Of a stretch of 64,000 nt of DNA, positions 1-11,460 are shown piece after piece. How positions within the stretch are numbered: the first letter of the stretch is position 1; each line of letters opens with the position of its first letter. The DNA comes from Eucalyptus grandis (Eukaryota; Streptophyta; Magnoliopsida; Myrtales; Myrtaceae): positions 24,048,520-24,112,519 of the forward strand of contig NC_052615.1 in the NCBI RefSeq assembly GCF_016545825.1, read 5' to 3'. The notes under the pieces are model-generated. The model made no database searches. It had not been told where the DNA came from and was given only the letters and a program-made list of their open reading frames with translations. A program made the translations under genes and the position numbers.

Positions 1-206
1 TAGTTAGGAAACAAGGTCCAAAAGACCTATAAATGTTAGAATTGATGCATGATATCGAGGAAAAACCCTAGGATCACATAGAATGCTTGGTTATGAGACC
101 TATAAATGTTATTGACCATGTGAGAACACAATTGGTCGATAATGGTTATAAGTCACAAAAATGGATTAGGTAGGTGTCTTAGTGGGACCCACACATGAAA
201 GACAAA
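1..206 (+). mobile_element. 5' LTR of Tat/Ogre-like Ty3/gypsy element, part 1
   Basis: This stretch matches 25,238-25,475 in the 3' LTR copy almost base for base, apart from a short deletion in this copy. The match breaks at 206, where a solo LTR is inserted, and resumes at 3489. The LTR begins left of the window, so its start and the outer target-site duplication cannot be seen. Confidence 0.7.
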
Positions 207-2473
207 TGTTACGCCCTGAACCTCGAGTGCGTGACCATCCCTCTCTGGTCGATAATATTTTCTGACTTCCCAGGACGAGTCGCTGACCCTTTTAGTTTTA
301 TTGCACATGCAAAAGCGAAAATAAATCCCTTGACTGTAATAATCTCGAGATAGAAAAGCAGGACAATCGATTCACAAACAAACACGCTTTTATATTCACA
401 TAGAGTCATGTACAAGATCTATGACCAAAAGACTACAAAAATTGGCTTTCCAAAAAAAGCGGTCCTAACCGACCTACACTTCAGATCATCTCCTCTCGGC
501 TCCAGGTCCTCCACTCAACGACCCTGAAAATTTAAGCGCACGATGGGGTGAGATATAAATCTCAGCGTGTTCACACTCTAAACCTCGGTTAGGAGGCTAA
601 TACGCCTCAAGGGCCACCTAAACACAAACACGAGTCAGAAGGTTTACCTTCACCTCAGATCCTTCCTACACGTTTGTATAATTCAAATACTCGATTAAAC
701 AATTCAATGAATTCAATTCAAATCAATCATCAATCAATCGACTCATTCAACTCCATGTCATTGGTGCCATCTATAAATTCTGTAGATTCGAACACTACTC
801 ACCTAAGCTGAAATAGATATATTCATATATAATTGCTCCCCAAAGCTGATGTCTAAAATTTGCTCACCGAAGCTGCTAGGTAACTATAATGCTCGCCGAA
901 GCTGATATCAAAAGTGCTCACCGAAATTGCTAAAGATCTATAATGGTATTAATGTTCCCCCGAAGTTGCACCAGGATACATTACTCTTGGCCAAGGATCT
1001 TATGCTTTGTACATCAATTCCTCAATTAAATACCCAACTTGGCCTAATTCCACTGTATTAAAATGTACCTGATAAAAATAATCATGTGTGAGTACACGGT
1101 CAACCTAAGCCAAAAATATCATATCTTTACTTTAAAAAATCTCACTATTTATACAGAGTATGAAAACATTTTCGGCGTTGTAAATCGACGCCCGGTAATT
1201 TTTAATTAATTAAAGAAATTATACAATTTTGGGATAAATTCCCAAAATTACAACTTTAATTCAAATTACACAATATAGCACTCAATTAAATAAATCAATC
1301 ACACCATTGCAATCAGCATGAAATTATGGTCATTGACTATCTTGGTCTAATTTCCGAAAAATAATTAATAATTAAATAATGATCAAAATTAATTAAATAA
1401 TCACAATTAATTACCATTAACACTAACCTAGGCCAAAATTGCTAAAGTAAATACTGATATAGGCCCGGAAATTTCCCAAACCCTTCTAAATAAATAGCAT
1501 AATTTATCTAAGTCTCACTGAATCTACTCTAACCACCTAACATGCATAATTGAATAATTACATCACTAATTTAATCTAACTAACCACCTAATTCATAATT
1601 AATTAAATCTAAACACCCCTTAAACGTCATTAATATACTAAGAAGAGTTTAGTGCATAAACTCACCGGTTTATTGCGGAAACCGATTTACCGCGACAACG
1701 GTGCAACGACGGCTGAACTTGGGCTCGCGATGATACCCACGGGCTTGGACCGGGCCTGAAATTGGCCCAACAAATCTTAGCCAATATGAGATTTTTTTTG
1801 AGTTGGGTTGGGCCAAAATTAGGCTGAAGCGAACTTTGAATGGGCTGGACCCAAGGCTGAAAAATTGAACTGGGCTTACTGCAGCTGGGCTTCAATTGCG
1901 AGCTGTTGGGCCAATGAACAATTATGTGGGCTACTTGCTCACGGGTTGGACTTGGCCAAACATATTGCGTGGATTGAACTACAGTATAATGTGTGGATTG
2001 TTGCTGGGATTTGTGTGGGCTGGAGGTGGAGGAGAACCGGTGGATGAAGGGCACGAAGATGCTGGGGAAATCTGCTGAGTTGACTGGGACGAGCAGCTTC
2101 GAACACGGTTGATGGAGTGGAGGAAACGTGAGTCTTCGGTGGAGAGCTGCATGGGTGTTGACAATGTGCGGACATGGCCGAAGCTATTTGTGCCTTCGGT
2201 GGAATTCTTCAGTGGGAAGCTGCTCGGTCTTTGTTGAAGATGGTTGACTAAATAAAGAAGCAGCAAGGAGTTGCTAGCAAGACATGGACAAAGATGCTAG
2301 ACTGCTCAGTGGAATGAAACAAATGATGGTGGGCTTCGCTAGCAGGGCTTCGGGCAGATGGCTAGCGTTCAGTGGAGGGGAAACAAAATGGAGGAGGTTG
2401 ATAGTCTTCGAGGCAACAAATTGAGAAGAAAAATAGAAGTAGCTCGTCCAAGGGAAATGAACAAAATGGCTGG

Positions 2474-2509
<36 letters not shown>

Positions 2510-3488
2510 AAGGGAAAGGCAGTTGGATTTCTTGCTCAAGAGGATTGGAACAAGGCTTAAAGTCAATAATTATCCCGTGTATTGAATGCCTTGTCCCCTT
2601 CTAATTATTTCTTGAGTAGGTTTTCCAAAATTAAACCAAATTGAAGTCCCAATTTTCAGCCTTATGCTTAATTTTGAATTCCACTATGTAAGCTTTAATT
2701 TCCTCTCCAATTGTCCAAATCGAGGTCCAATTTCGTTGAAGAAAATCTCGAACAAGTTTCTGCAAGTCCCCAATACCCAAAGGCTCAACTTGGAAGTCCA
2801 AATTCCCTTCAATTGAGCTCATTTGAATTTCTGCTAATTTTCTGCAACGTCCGAAACGGTTTTCCGTAAAAATCCCGGAATCTCTAAAAATTCTTCTGAG
2901 GATGAGTCGACGTTCCTAAAATAGCTCGTGACACGATAGAACTTTCAATTTCTAAAATCGGGTTCAAATTTGCGGTTAATTTTAATTCGGCGCGCTTTTA
3001 GCGTAACTTAGTCTACTGGGTAACTTTTAGAATTTTTGGTGCAATTGACCCGTGATCAATTTATCTCGAGTCACAATGTACATTTTTGACATATTGATGA
3101 CTCTCGGTTGTCGTGAAAATCTCGAGATTTCAATTACAGGCACTAGGTACCAAAACGATAAAAAAAATCGATCTAGTGTCGATCGACAAGTATTATGCAA
3201 TTAGGTGAAATCACCCACACTCTGATCACATATCTCAGTCAAATCGACATATCTTCGATCTCTGATCGATTTCTGACAGTGTCATAATGACCTTTGCAAA
3301 CCAACACGGTCGAGCAGTTGATTCTTGATCGAATTCTTAAGTCCATTTCATTTAGATTCTTTAATTGCTTCCCTAGATAAACCAGTTATCTCGTGAGTGA
3401 TTAGCTCAGAGTATAGCACTATCGGCGTGTCGACGAAATGCCCAATTTATTTAATTGAAAATAAATTCTGAAAATTCAGGCTGTCATA
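207..3488 (+). mobile_element. Solo LTR (3.28 kb) nested in the Tat-like 5' LTR
   Basis: The element begins TGTTACGCCCTG and ends CTGTCATA, and is flanked by a perfect 5-bp duplication, acaaa, at 202-206 and 3489-3493. The uninterrupted LTR copy at 25,470 shows the empty site. Two relatives occur in the window: 36,703-39,073 (same orientation) and 29,238-31,025 (reversed). The terminal TA is best explained as a decayed CA. No gag, pol, PBS or PPT was seen inside, so it is a solo LTR rather than a full element. It contains a degenerate repeat of a 'gctc(a/g)ccgaagctg' motif at about 835-975, a transcription-unit-like block at about 1,650-2,830 missing from the 36,703 copy, and a (GA)n tract at 2475-2508. 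The family is probably Ty3/gypsy, which is an inference from the ends. Confidence 0.85.
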
Positions 3489-4628
3489 ACAAAGGCTGAC
3501 CCCAAGGCTCTAAAATCTAATTTTCACATTGAACTTTCTTTAAGTGATTTTTTGTCTATTTTGATGTGTATGTTTGTCTCTTTCTATCGTATGCACTTAG
3601 TTATAGATTTCTTAGACTAGGTTTAGATTAGAACCCCAAAGGTGGAGAAAGCGCAAAGACGGTGGAGGTTGATGTCCATTCCGACCATTACCATGTACTA
3701 TTCATTTCCCGATATATGTCTCGGGTTTTTTTTTTGTATAAAGCCCGATGAGTTGTGGGTTCTCTTTTCTCCTTATCTTTTTAAATTGTTTTTCATTTTT
3801 GTATTTTCTAGGATTGCATGGTAGATTACAGCTTTCCTTAATTGTTTACTTACCGTTTCATAATTTCAATTTCGTTGATTGCTTTCTTTTCTCATTTTCC
3901 TTAGAAATAGATTAGTATGAAAACGATCAACCACACATGATCATTTAGTTTAGGACCAACAATCTCGAAAATGTAAGAAGAAATGCATGGACACGTTAAG
4001 TAAACACAACATACTGTTTAGGTATTGAAAGGGCACTAATAGAAATATTGGCGTAACTCAAGTCCCTGGACCTACATATCTAGTTGGATAGGAATCAAGG
4101 GAACACTCTTGACCCTCGATTGGGTTTCTAGCCAACCACCAAAAACGAGGCTAGTGGTAACTCCCATCTTATTTTTAGGTTGTTATAAACAACTAGACCA
4201 TATAAATGAACCCGTTGTGCGAGATATGAGTTTAAGTGAAACTCATTGTAGTTTAGTATACTTGATGCGGGAGTACCCCAAACAATGAAGTGATGCCATC
4301 TTTATGGGCGAAGCGTATTCGAGAGGGCTACCATGGTAAAGGTACCTTTAAATTCAATATCCACACCCAATCTCTTCTCCTGAGCTGTGTCGCACGTGTG
4401 GATATGTATCGCGACACTCCGTTGTCACGTAGGCTACGAGCTTGGGAGAGCTTACAATTTTGTGGAGGGAACTCACGAGAGGCTTGACTCGAAAGGCGAG
4501 GTGATGACGTCTTTTGGAACGCAAGCCGTGAGGGAACTCTCATGATTGAGTATCCCTAAACCCAACATTTTCCCCCATTTTCTTTTCCTCGTGAGAGGGA
4601 TCGAGGGTGATGAGATCGAGTTGCGACA
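3489..4628 (+). mobile_element. 5' LTR of Tat/Ogre-like element, part 2
   Basis: The LTR resumes after the nested solo LTR and parallels 25,476-26,644. It ends in GCGACA, immediately before a PBS-like motif. The same end in reverse complement opens the unrelated solo LTR at 52,153, which supports this boundary and a shared LTR superfamily. Confidence 0.7.
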
Positions 4629-4631
4629 GGC

Positions 4632-4650
4632 TTGGCAACTCTACTGAGGA
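4632..4650 (+). other. Primer-binding-site-like motif of the Tat/Ogre-like element
   Basis: The sequence TTGGCAACTCTACTGAGGAC lies three bases after the LTR end. It resembles the TGGCGACTCYRCTGGGGA motif found just inside the 5' LTR of Tat/Ogre elements. The family motif is recalled, not searched. Confidence 0.5.
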
Positions 4651-5330
4651 CTGGTTACTAGGTTAAGAGGACTTGAAGCCATTTAAAAATGGTTGTTGTT
4701 TTTTAACTAAACGTATCTTGTGTAGGATCGCTTGCATGTCAAAGTCGCATGGAAAATCATATTAGTCGCTAACCTCGTGTTAAATGGTCTTATAGGTGGA
4801 AGTTATAAGAGAAGGCGTGCTTGTAAACCTTTTGTTTTGTAGGTGGAGTAAGGATGTATGAATGTATGAGAGTTTATATTAAAGTGCTGAATATTTATGT
4901 TTAAACGTATGTTTACAAGCTTTAGCATGACACCGCACATACAACCGTGGTCTAAAAACCTGATTGCCCAATTTGAAACCTTAGGAGGGTTTATGGGTGG
5001 AATCTGCAAGTGAATACTTGTGGTAATCCATTACCTATATAAACCCACTCACCAATCGATAAAAATAACATTAATCGACGATAGTATAGGTGGGTAAACT
5101 ATTTTTATCCTTTGGGATGGGGACCTTGAGTCTTTAGCACCCTCACCCTAGATGTCAAAACCTCACAGTTTCATGCGACATGTGATTTGTGCTTGCCATG
5201 TGTTTGGTGAATAATATATCATTCATTTCTTATCATTCTTATCTTCTTACTTTCCGTATTTCAATTATGCATTTTATATTTCAACAATGATACGTTTTAA
5301 TCACGAATGCCCCTTTAGGTTTAGGATTAG
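4651..5330 (+). other. Untranslated leader of the Tat/Ogre-like element
   Basis: No open frame or recognisable gene lies between the PBS-like site and the first gag-like peptide. Position and composition fit an element leader. Confidence 0.4.
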
Positions 5331-7575
5331 ATGGGTAAACCCAAATTGGAGATTGTTCACGTGCTGAGGAATCTCAAGACTTTATGGGAGAAGCTCGACC
5401 CAAGATATCAAGATTACGTAGAAAAATGCATAGGTTTCTTCCCAACTTTAATCAAACCACATATTGCAATGGCGAAAGCATTGGCTCATTTTTGGAATCC
5501 CATGACTTCCTCCTTCGTGTTTAATTGATATGAATTGACCCCTATAATTAATGAGTTATGGAAAGCCATCAGGTTAGGTAAAGCCTCTTTAAATTTTGTC
5601 ACTCCTCTTATTGGTCAAGATCCAACACCTATCTTAAGGCAATTCCCAAATATCCCTAATGAAAAAAATTAGGGCTATTCTTAGAGGAAATTCGAATTAC
5701 ATGCCTTATACCTCCTTGAACAACATTTCCTTAGCCTTAAGCCTAAATCTGGGAATCAAATTCCTTGTGTCTTCCTACTCATGTTCTTTGGCTTTGTGGT
5801 ATTTTCACATACTCGAAAAATAATGGATCCTTTAGTCACTCACATTGTCAATCAAGTGTATGCCTTTAATTGTTTTACACACATGATCATTGCTGAAACT
5901 TTCGTGTTTCTTAATCGGTTCAAAGCAAATGGCCAAGGAACTCTTAGAGCCCCATTAAGACTTCTCCAAATTTGGCTCTTTTTGCATGTCAAAGAATTTA
6001 ACCTTCACATGAAGATTGTCGATGTCACGAAATGAAGTATTTCCATCATGGTCTTTTTCTATATGATTTCACTTCCTCAAAAACATCACGCCTATCTTAA
6101 ACCAATGGTATGTCTGGTGGCTTGGGAATCCTGAGGTGCGCCTTGTTAATGGAGTTGATGACTCACTCCCCCTCGTGGGATTGATGGGTTTAACGTCGTA
6201 TTACCCTTTAAAGGTGCTTTGCCAATAACGTGCACTTCAAATGATCCCACCAATCCTCAAGCTGGGGTTATATCGTATTGATTATCACAATGAGATCTTC
6301 AAGGAAAACCAAATTGGCCATGTCAAGGTCATAATTCATGCTATTGTTGAGATATGGTATTCCTTTTCCTCACATTATGTGGTCACCATGGAAGAAGCCG
6401 ACTTGGAAGGAGAGATAAGGACTCATCATGCTACCATCGATTACATCTACCGTCAAGTAGAACCTGATCTTGAGGTTTAACTGCTTGATATTCCTGAGCC
6501 TCAAGGTTTTCAGCGACCTCATATTGAGAAGCAAGAAGATGAAGCCTTGATCGATGAGGAATGCTTGGCCCATGATAACAAGCGTCTTCACACAATCCTG
6601 CTTAGTCCTTAGGCTTTTTGTCTAAAGATTTTCATTTCTCGTGTAATTTTTAGAAAAAAAAGGGCATTCTAGTTAAATATTTTTCGTCATCCTTTTCAAT
6701 TGTATAATTTATTTTGAAGAAATTTTGATGAGAGGATACTAGGGTCATATATGCTTCTTATCACTATTGCATCTCAAGAAAATATAAAATTGACAAGGTT
6801 TTGCATTTTCTTGATTTCTCTGGACTCATGTACTGATTTGAGCTCTTATCTCAGCAAAGGTATTAAAAATTGGCTAAAAGGCACTCCATCATAGAAATTT
6901 GCTCTCAAATGAGGATGGAGAACAAAGACACTCAAGTTCGAGTAACTAATTTAGAAATTCAACTTTACGAAATGATAGCCAGATTTGCAAATTTTGAAGT
7001 GTTTGTAACTCCATTACTTCTTATGGATCATGAAATGTGTGGGATAATGATGCGTCTTATGGATCGTGTAAATCAGATGGCTATAGAATTATCATCTTTT
7101 TCTTTGCCAGAGACGATTGGCTTTTATTCAAAGGATAAAGGAAAACGGGCTTACAGAGAACAAGTATTTGAACTTGAATTATCTTCTAGAACTAGAGAAT
7201 GTAATCAAAGTCGCCTTGATATGATGGACGCGGTTCATGTTCAATTGCATCATGATCTCAATAAGAAGTCATGTAAGCATACCTCGACTCGTCAATTTAC
7301 ACCTTTACCAAGACCACTCTCTCAATTATTGCTTAAGCTTTTGGAAGAGAGATTGGTGGCTAAGGAAGTTCCAAGAGAAAAAGCCCTCAAAGTTTACCAG
7401 ATTCGATATGTCCAAAGCATGCGTATATCACATGGGAGAAAAAGGACATGATGTTGATAACTGCTTGGTCCTTAAGATCAAAGTTCAAAATCTGCTTGAT
7501 AAGGGGATTTTGGATTTTTGGGGATGTTGTGCCAAAAATATGAAAGAGTTTATTATCCTAGAGCTATGGATGTGA
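5331..7575 (+). pseudogene. Decayed gag region of the Tat/Ogre-like element
   Basis: Several open pieces in changing frames (5331-5528, 5781-6035, 6241-6480, 6870-7451, 7237-7575) make up one broken coding region. The first piece (LWEKLDPRYQDYVEK, then ALAHFWNP) resembles the N-terminal gag-like domain of plant Tat/Ogre elements. The 6870 piece is helical and coiled-coil-like. The last piece carries a zinc-knuckle-like C-x2-H-x4-H-x4-C arrangement (CVYHMGEKGHDVDNC) followed by a basic helix, as expected just before pol in this lineage. Gag would package element RNA into particles. In-frame stops and frameshifts rule out a working protein. The family call rests on these motifs and on the Tat-type pol downstream. 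Confidence 0.7.
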
Positions 7576-8094
7576 TCATAATTGACATTTCTAAACCAAT
7601 TGGAAGCACGCCCACTTCTCCTTTAATGTACAAAAAATTGCTTTAATAGTTTCTTATTCCATTAATTCTCCCCTACAAGGGAATCTCCATCTGTTCAATT
7701 CATTTGTTTAAGTTTGTTCTTTCATTTGTCCTCTTTGTAGTTGCTTGGATTTTGAGTCGTTGATCCAAGATAGTACACATTGTAATACGGCCTTATCATT
7801 TTAGATTCAATTAAGCGTGCGCACATTTTAATAATAGATGTGTAAGGTATCCCAAACAAGACCTATGATGATGCGTTAAGGTCTAGGCCTCCACACGATC
7901 TATAGTTTCAAAAGGTTGTAATGGAACAAGGACGTATGATGACATGAAGGCTAGTTTTCAATAAAACTTTTGAAAACTTGAATTCGAAAACAAGTTTTTT
8001 GCATGCATTGCATTCCTTTATATTTATATACTAACCAGTTTTTACTGCATCTCAAGCATGACATTTCACATCATAATGGTCATTTGCATGGCTC

Positions 8095-9240
8095 GGATTC
8101 ACGTTCAAGAGACTTTGGTGAACCCGATTATTCCGAATTAGAGAATGAGGATGATCTTTGAGCTATTGAAAGGGAATGACTTAGACGTGAAGAGTCCAAA
8201 CCTCCTACCACCAAGCAACCAATCACGGTGAACTTAGTAAATTTGGATAACCCAAAAGAAACCAAGATTAGGGCAAGTCTCTCTCAAGCGAATGCCAATA
8301 GATTAATTGAACTTTTGAAAGAATACCAAGATGTCTTTGCTTGGTCATATGCTGACACGTCTGGTTTAGATCTCGAGATAGTGGAACATGCGTTACCACT
8401 CGATCCTAATACTCCAACCAAGAAGTAGAAGCTCGGAAGAACGAAACCTGAGTTATCAAAAAAGATTGAAGAAGAAGTCATGAAGCTATTAAATGTTGGT
8501 TTCATCAAAGTCACTCATTATGTTGATTGGATTGCTAGTATAGTCTCAGTTATGAAGAAGGACAGATGGGTCCGAGTCTACATTGATTACCGTGACCTGA
8601 ATAAGGCAAGCCTTAATGATGATTTTCCTTTGCCACACATTGATGTCTTAATTGACAAGGCTGCTGGCTTCGAACTATTTTCCTTCATGGATGGATTTTT
8701 TGGTTATAATCAAATCCGGATGAAAGAAGAATATAAGATTAAAATGTCTTTCATCACTCCATGGGGAATATTTTGTTACAAAGCTATGCTCTTTAACTTG
8801 AAGAACGTAAGGGCAACGTATCAAAGAGCCATGGTGGCACTATTCCATGACATGATACATAAGGAGATTGAAGTCTATGTCGATGACATGATTGCAAAGT
8901 CAAGATAAGGTGAAGACCATGTTGAAGTCTTAAGAAAATTATTTGACATATTAAAGAAATTCAAGTTGAGGCTTAGCCTCGCAAAATGCATATTTGGGGC
9001 AAAGTCCAAGAAGCTTTTTTGGATTTATGGTTAGTAACAAGGGTATTGAGATAGATCCCTCTAAGGTAAAGGCCATATGTGATCTAAAATGTTCTTCTAC
9101 TATTAATTAAGTCAAAAGCAAACTAGGAAGATTGAATTATGTTGTGAGATTTATTTCCCAATTGTCAGAAACTGCTAAGTTGTTCTTCAAGTTGTTAATG
9201 TCAAGGTCAACTAGGATGAAGAATGTCAGAAATCATTTGA
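8095..9240 (+). pseudogene. Reverse transcriptase region of Tat/Ogre-like pol
   Basis: An acidic linker rich in S, D and E (from about 8,095) leads into a typical Ty3/gypsy RT N-terminus at 8228-8428 (ELLKEYQDVFAWSY, then GLDLEIVEH). The palm follows at 8480-8908, with VYIDYRDLN, LDGF-like FMDGFFGYNQI and the catalytic YVDD (EVYVDDMIAKS) intact. From 8909 to 9240 the thumb/connection part (RLSLAKCIFGAKS) continues through a frameshift and a stop. The enzyme would copy element RNA into cDNA. There is a stop at 8426-8428 between the first two blocks, so it cannot be made as one chain. Aspartic protease motifs were not recognised upstream. Confidence 0.85.
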
Positions 9241-9241
9241 A

Positions 9242-9736
9242 GTGCTTAAGCGATCTCTTTCACAATCTCTTGTACCGGTACTACCTATTCAAGATGTGCC
9301 TCTAATTTTGTATCTCACCATTCATGAAGAGTCTTTAGGAGTCATGTTGGCACAAAAAAGACCTAAGGATGAAATAGAACATTTCATATACTACCTCAGT
9401 AAGAAGTTTATTACCTTTGAGATCCGATATCTTGAAATGGAAAAGGCCCGTGTAGCCTTGATTTGGATTTTACACCAACTGAGGCAATATACTCCTCACC
9501 ACCACGTCTTGCTGGTGATAGAGAATGATCCGATTAAATACTTTTTGGAGAAGCCTGCATTGGTCGGGAGGCTTACTAAATGGCAAATATTACTTTCTAG
9601 GTTTGATATCCAAAGCATGGCACATAAGTCCGTCAAAGGGCGAGCCATAGTTGATATGTCAGCTGAAAATCCTGCGACGTCTAATGATTGGGATGAAATT
9701 GATGAACAGATTTTTCTAGTCTTGCATGACAAGTAG
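9242..9736 (+). pseudogene. RNase H domain of Tat/Ogre-like pol
   Basis: This 164-codon open stretch matches the Ty3/gypsy RT-linked RNase H: LTIHEESLGVMLAQ at the start, then YYLSKKFITFEIRYLEMEKARVAL in two overlapping motifs, and a C-terminal LTKWQILLSRFDI. It would digest the RNA strand of the RNA-DNA hybrid. It ends at a stop three bases before the second RNase H block, a break expected to be secondary because the two are normally part of one polyprotein. Confidence 0.8.
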
Positions 9737-9739
9737 ACC

Positions 9740-10282
9740 ATGTACATTGATGGTGCTGTTAACCTTTCTAGTTCTAGCATTGGGGTAGTTTTAATATCCC
9801 CAGAAGGTCAACATTACCAAGTAGTTGCAAAGTTAGTATTCCCTTTTACCAACAATATTTCTGAATATGAAGCTTGCATCATTGGTCTGCAATTAGCCAT
9901 CGATATGAAAGTTACAAGACTTCAAGATTATGTTGATTCTGCACTCATCATCTTCCAAATGGGAGGCGAATGGCAAATGCGGGATGTAAAGTTGATTCCT
10001 TACTGTGAATATCTTGGAGACTTGGTCAAGGAATTTGATGAAATCTCTTTTGATTATCTACCAAGATCACAAAATCAATTTGTTGATGCTATAGTGGCTT
10101 TATCTTCAATATTACAAATAACTGACAGTTTGAGCATTGATCCTTTGCAAATTGACATCTTGAAGAAGCCCATTTATTGCTTGATGATTGAAGAGGAACC
10201 TGATGGTCAACTTTGGTATTATGACATCATGAATTACCCTCAAGAAGGAAAATTTCTCCAAGGGAGTCAAGCCAATGATTGA
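9740..10282 (+). pseudogene. Additional (archaeal-like) RNase H domain
   Basis: The block starts YIDGAVNLSSSSIGVVLISP, keeping the first catalytic Asp, and continues with SEYEACIIGLQLAID (Glu motif), a YVDSALI motif and NQFVDAIVALS with a distal Asp. A second RNase H between the first RNase H and integrase is diagnostic of the Tat lineage (Tat, Ogre, Retand) of plant Ty3/gypsy elements. This is the best evidence for the classification. The frame is open for 180 codons and then broken before integrase. Confidence 0.85.
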
Positions 10283-10396
10283 AAATACTTGATGAGGTTA
10301 GCATCCAAATTCTTCCTCAATGGAAGAGCCCTTTATAAAAGCTCTTTTGATTCGGTTTTACTGAAGTGCGTGCATGCATAAGAAGCTAAACTCCTG

Positions 10397-11460
10397 ATGA
10401 GAGAGATACATGATGGAGAGTGTGGCCTTCATATGAATGGTCATCTTTTAGCAAGAAAAATCATGAGGCTTGGTTACTATTGGTTGACCATGGAAGTCGA
10501 TTGTATTCAACATGTGAGGTGCCGTCACCAATGTCAAGTCTATGGAGACAAAATCAACACTCCTCCTAATGAACCTCATCAAATGTCCGAGTCTTGACCT
10601 TTCTCAATATGGGGCATCGATATCATCAAACCAGTTAATCCTAAAGCATCAAATGGACACCATTTTATTTTTGTGGCTATTGATTACTTCACCAAATGGA
10701 TTGAAGCAAGTTCTTATGCCCACATCACTGCAAAAAGCATGGCAAAGTTTATCTATCGTGATATCATCGTCAGATATGGAGTTCCTAAGGTGATTATCAC
10801 AAACAATGGATCAAACTAGAACAACAAGATAATGGATGAATTACTTGGAGAGTTCCACATTCGCCACTTGAATTCATCTTTTTATCGCCCACAAATGAAT
10901 GGAGCTGTGGAAGCGGCAAATAAGAACATCAAAAATATTTTAGCCAAAATGGCTGAAAATTACCTTGATTGGTATGATAGGTTGCCATATGCTTTGCTTG
11001 CTTACCAAACTTCAATTCACACTTTAACTGGGGTAGCACCATTCTCATTGGTCTATGGAATGTAGGTTGTGCTACCCATGGAAGTGGAAATCCCTTCACT
11101 GAGGGTACTTTCTCAACTCAAGCTCTCTGAAACTAATGAGTTCAATAAAGGTTTGAACAACTCAATATGATTGATGAAAAGAGGGTAAATGCCCTATGCC
11201 ATGGACAAAGCTATCCAAAGAGGGTAGCTAGGTCGTTCAATTGCAAGGTCAGGCCAAGATATTTTGATATCAATGATCTCATCTTGAGAAAAGTCCTACC
11301 TATCATTCCAGATCCCTGCGAGAAGTTTACTCCGAACTACGAAGGTCCATATATTGTAAGGAAAGTGCTACTTGGCGGAGCATTAATTCCTATAGAAATG
11401 GATGGCCAAGAATTGCTAAGGCCTGTAAATGTTGATGTTGTCAAGAAGTATTATCCATGA
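10397..11460 (+). pseudogene. Integrase of the Tat/Ogre-like element
   Basis: The HHCC zinc-binding domain is at 10,397-10,597 (DGECGLHMNGH, then C-x2-C). The catalytic core at about 10,600-11,065 has WGIDII (first Asp) and NGAVEAANK (Glu), but the second acidic position reads TNNG instead of the usual TDNG, a G-to-A change. A stop follows shortly after. The C-terminal domain (11,167-11,460) has NYEGPYIVRKVLLGGAL and ends VDVVKKYYP, a normal-looking terminus. Integrase would join element cDNA to host DNA. The missing Asp plus stops make this copy inactive. Confidence 0.85.

Noticed and set aside
1662..2585. Overlapping 60-130 codon frames on both strands
   Set aside because: They lie within the solo LTR at 207-3488, include the (GA)n tract, and show no domain.
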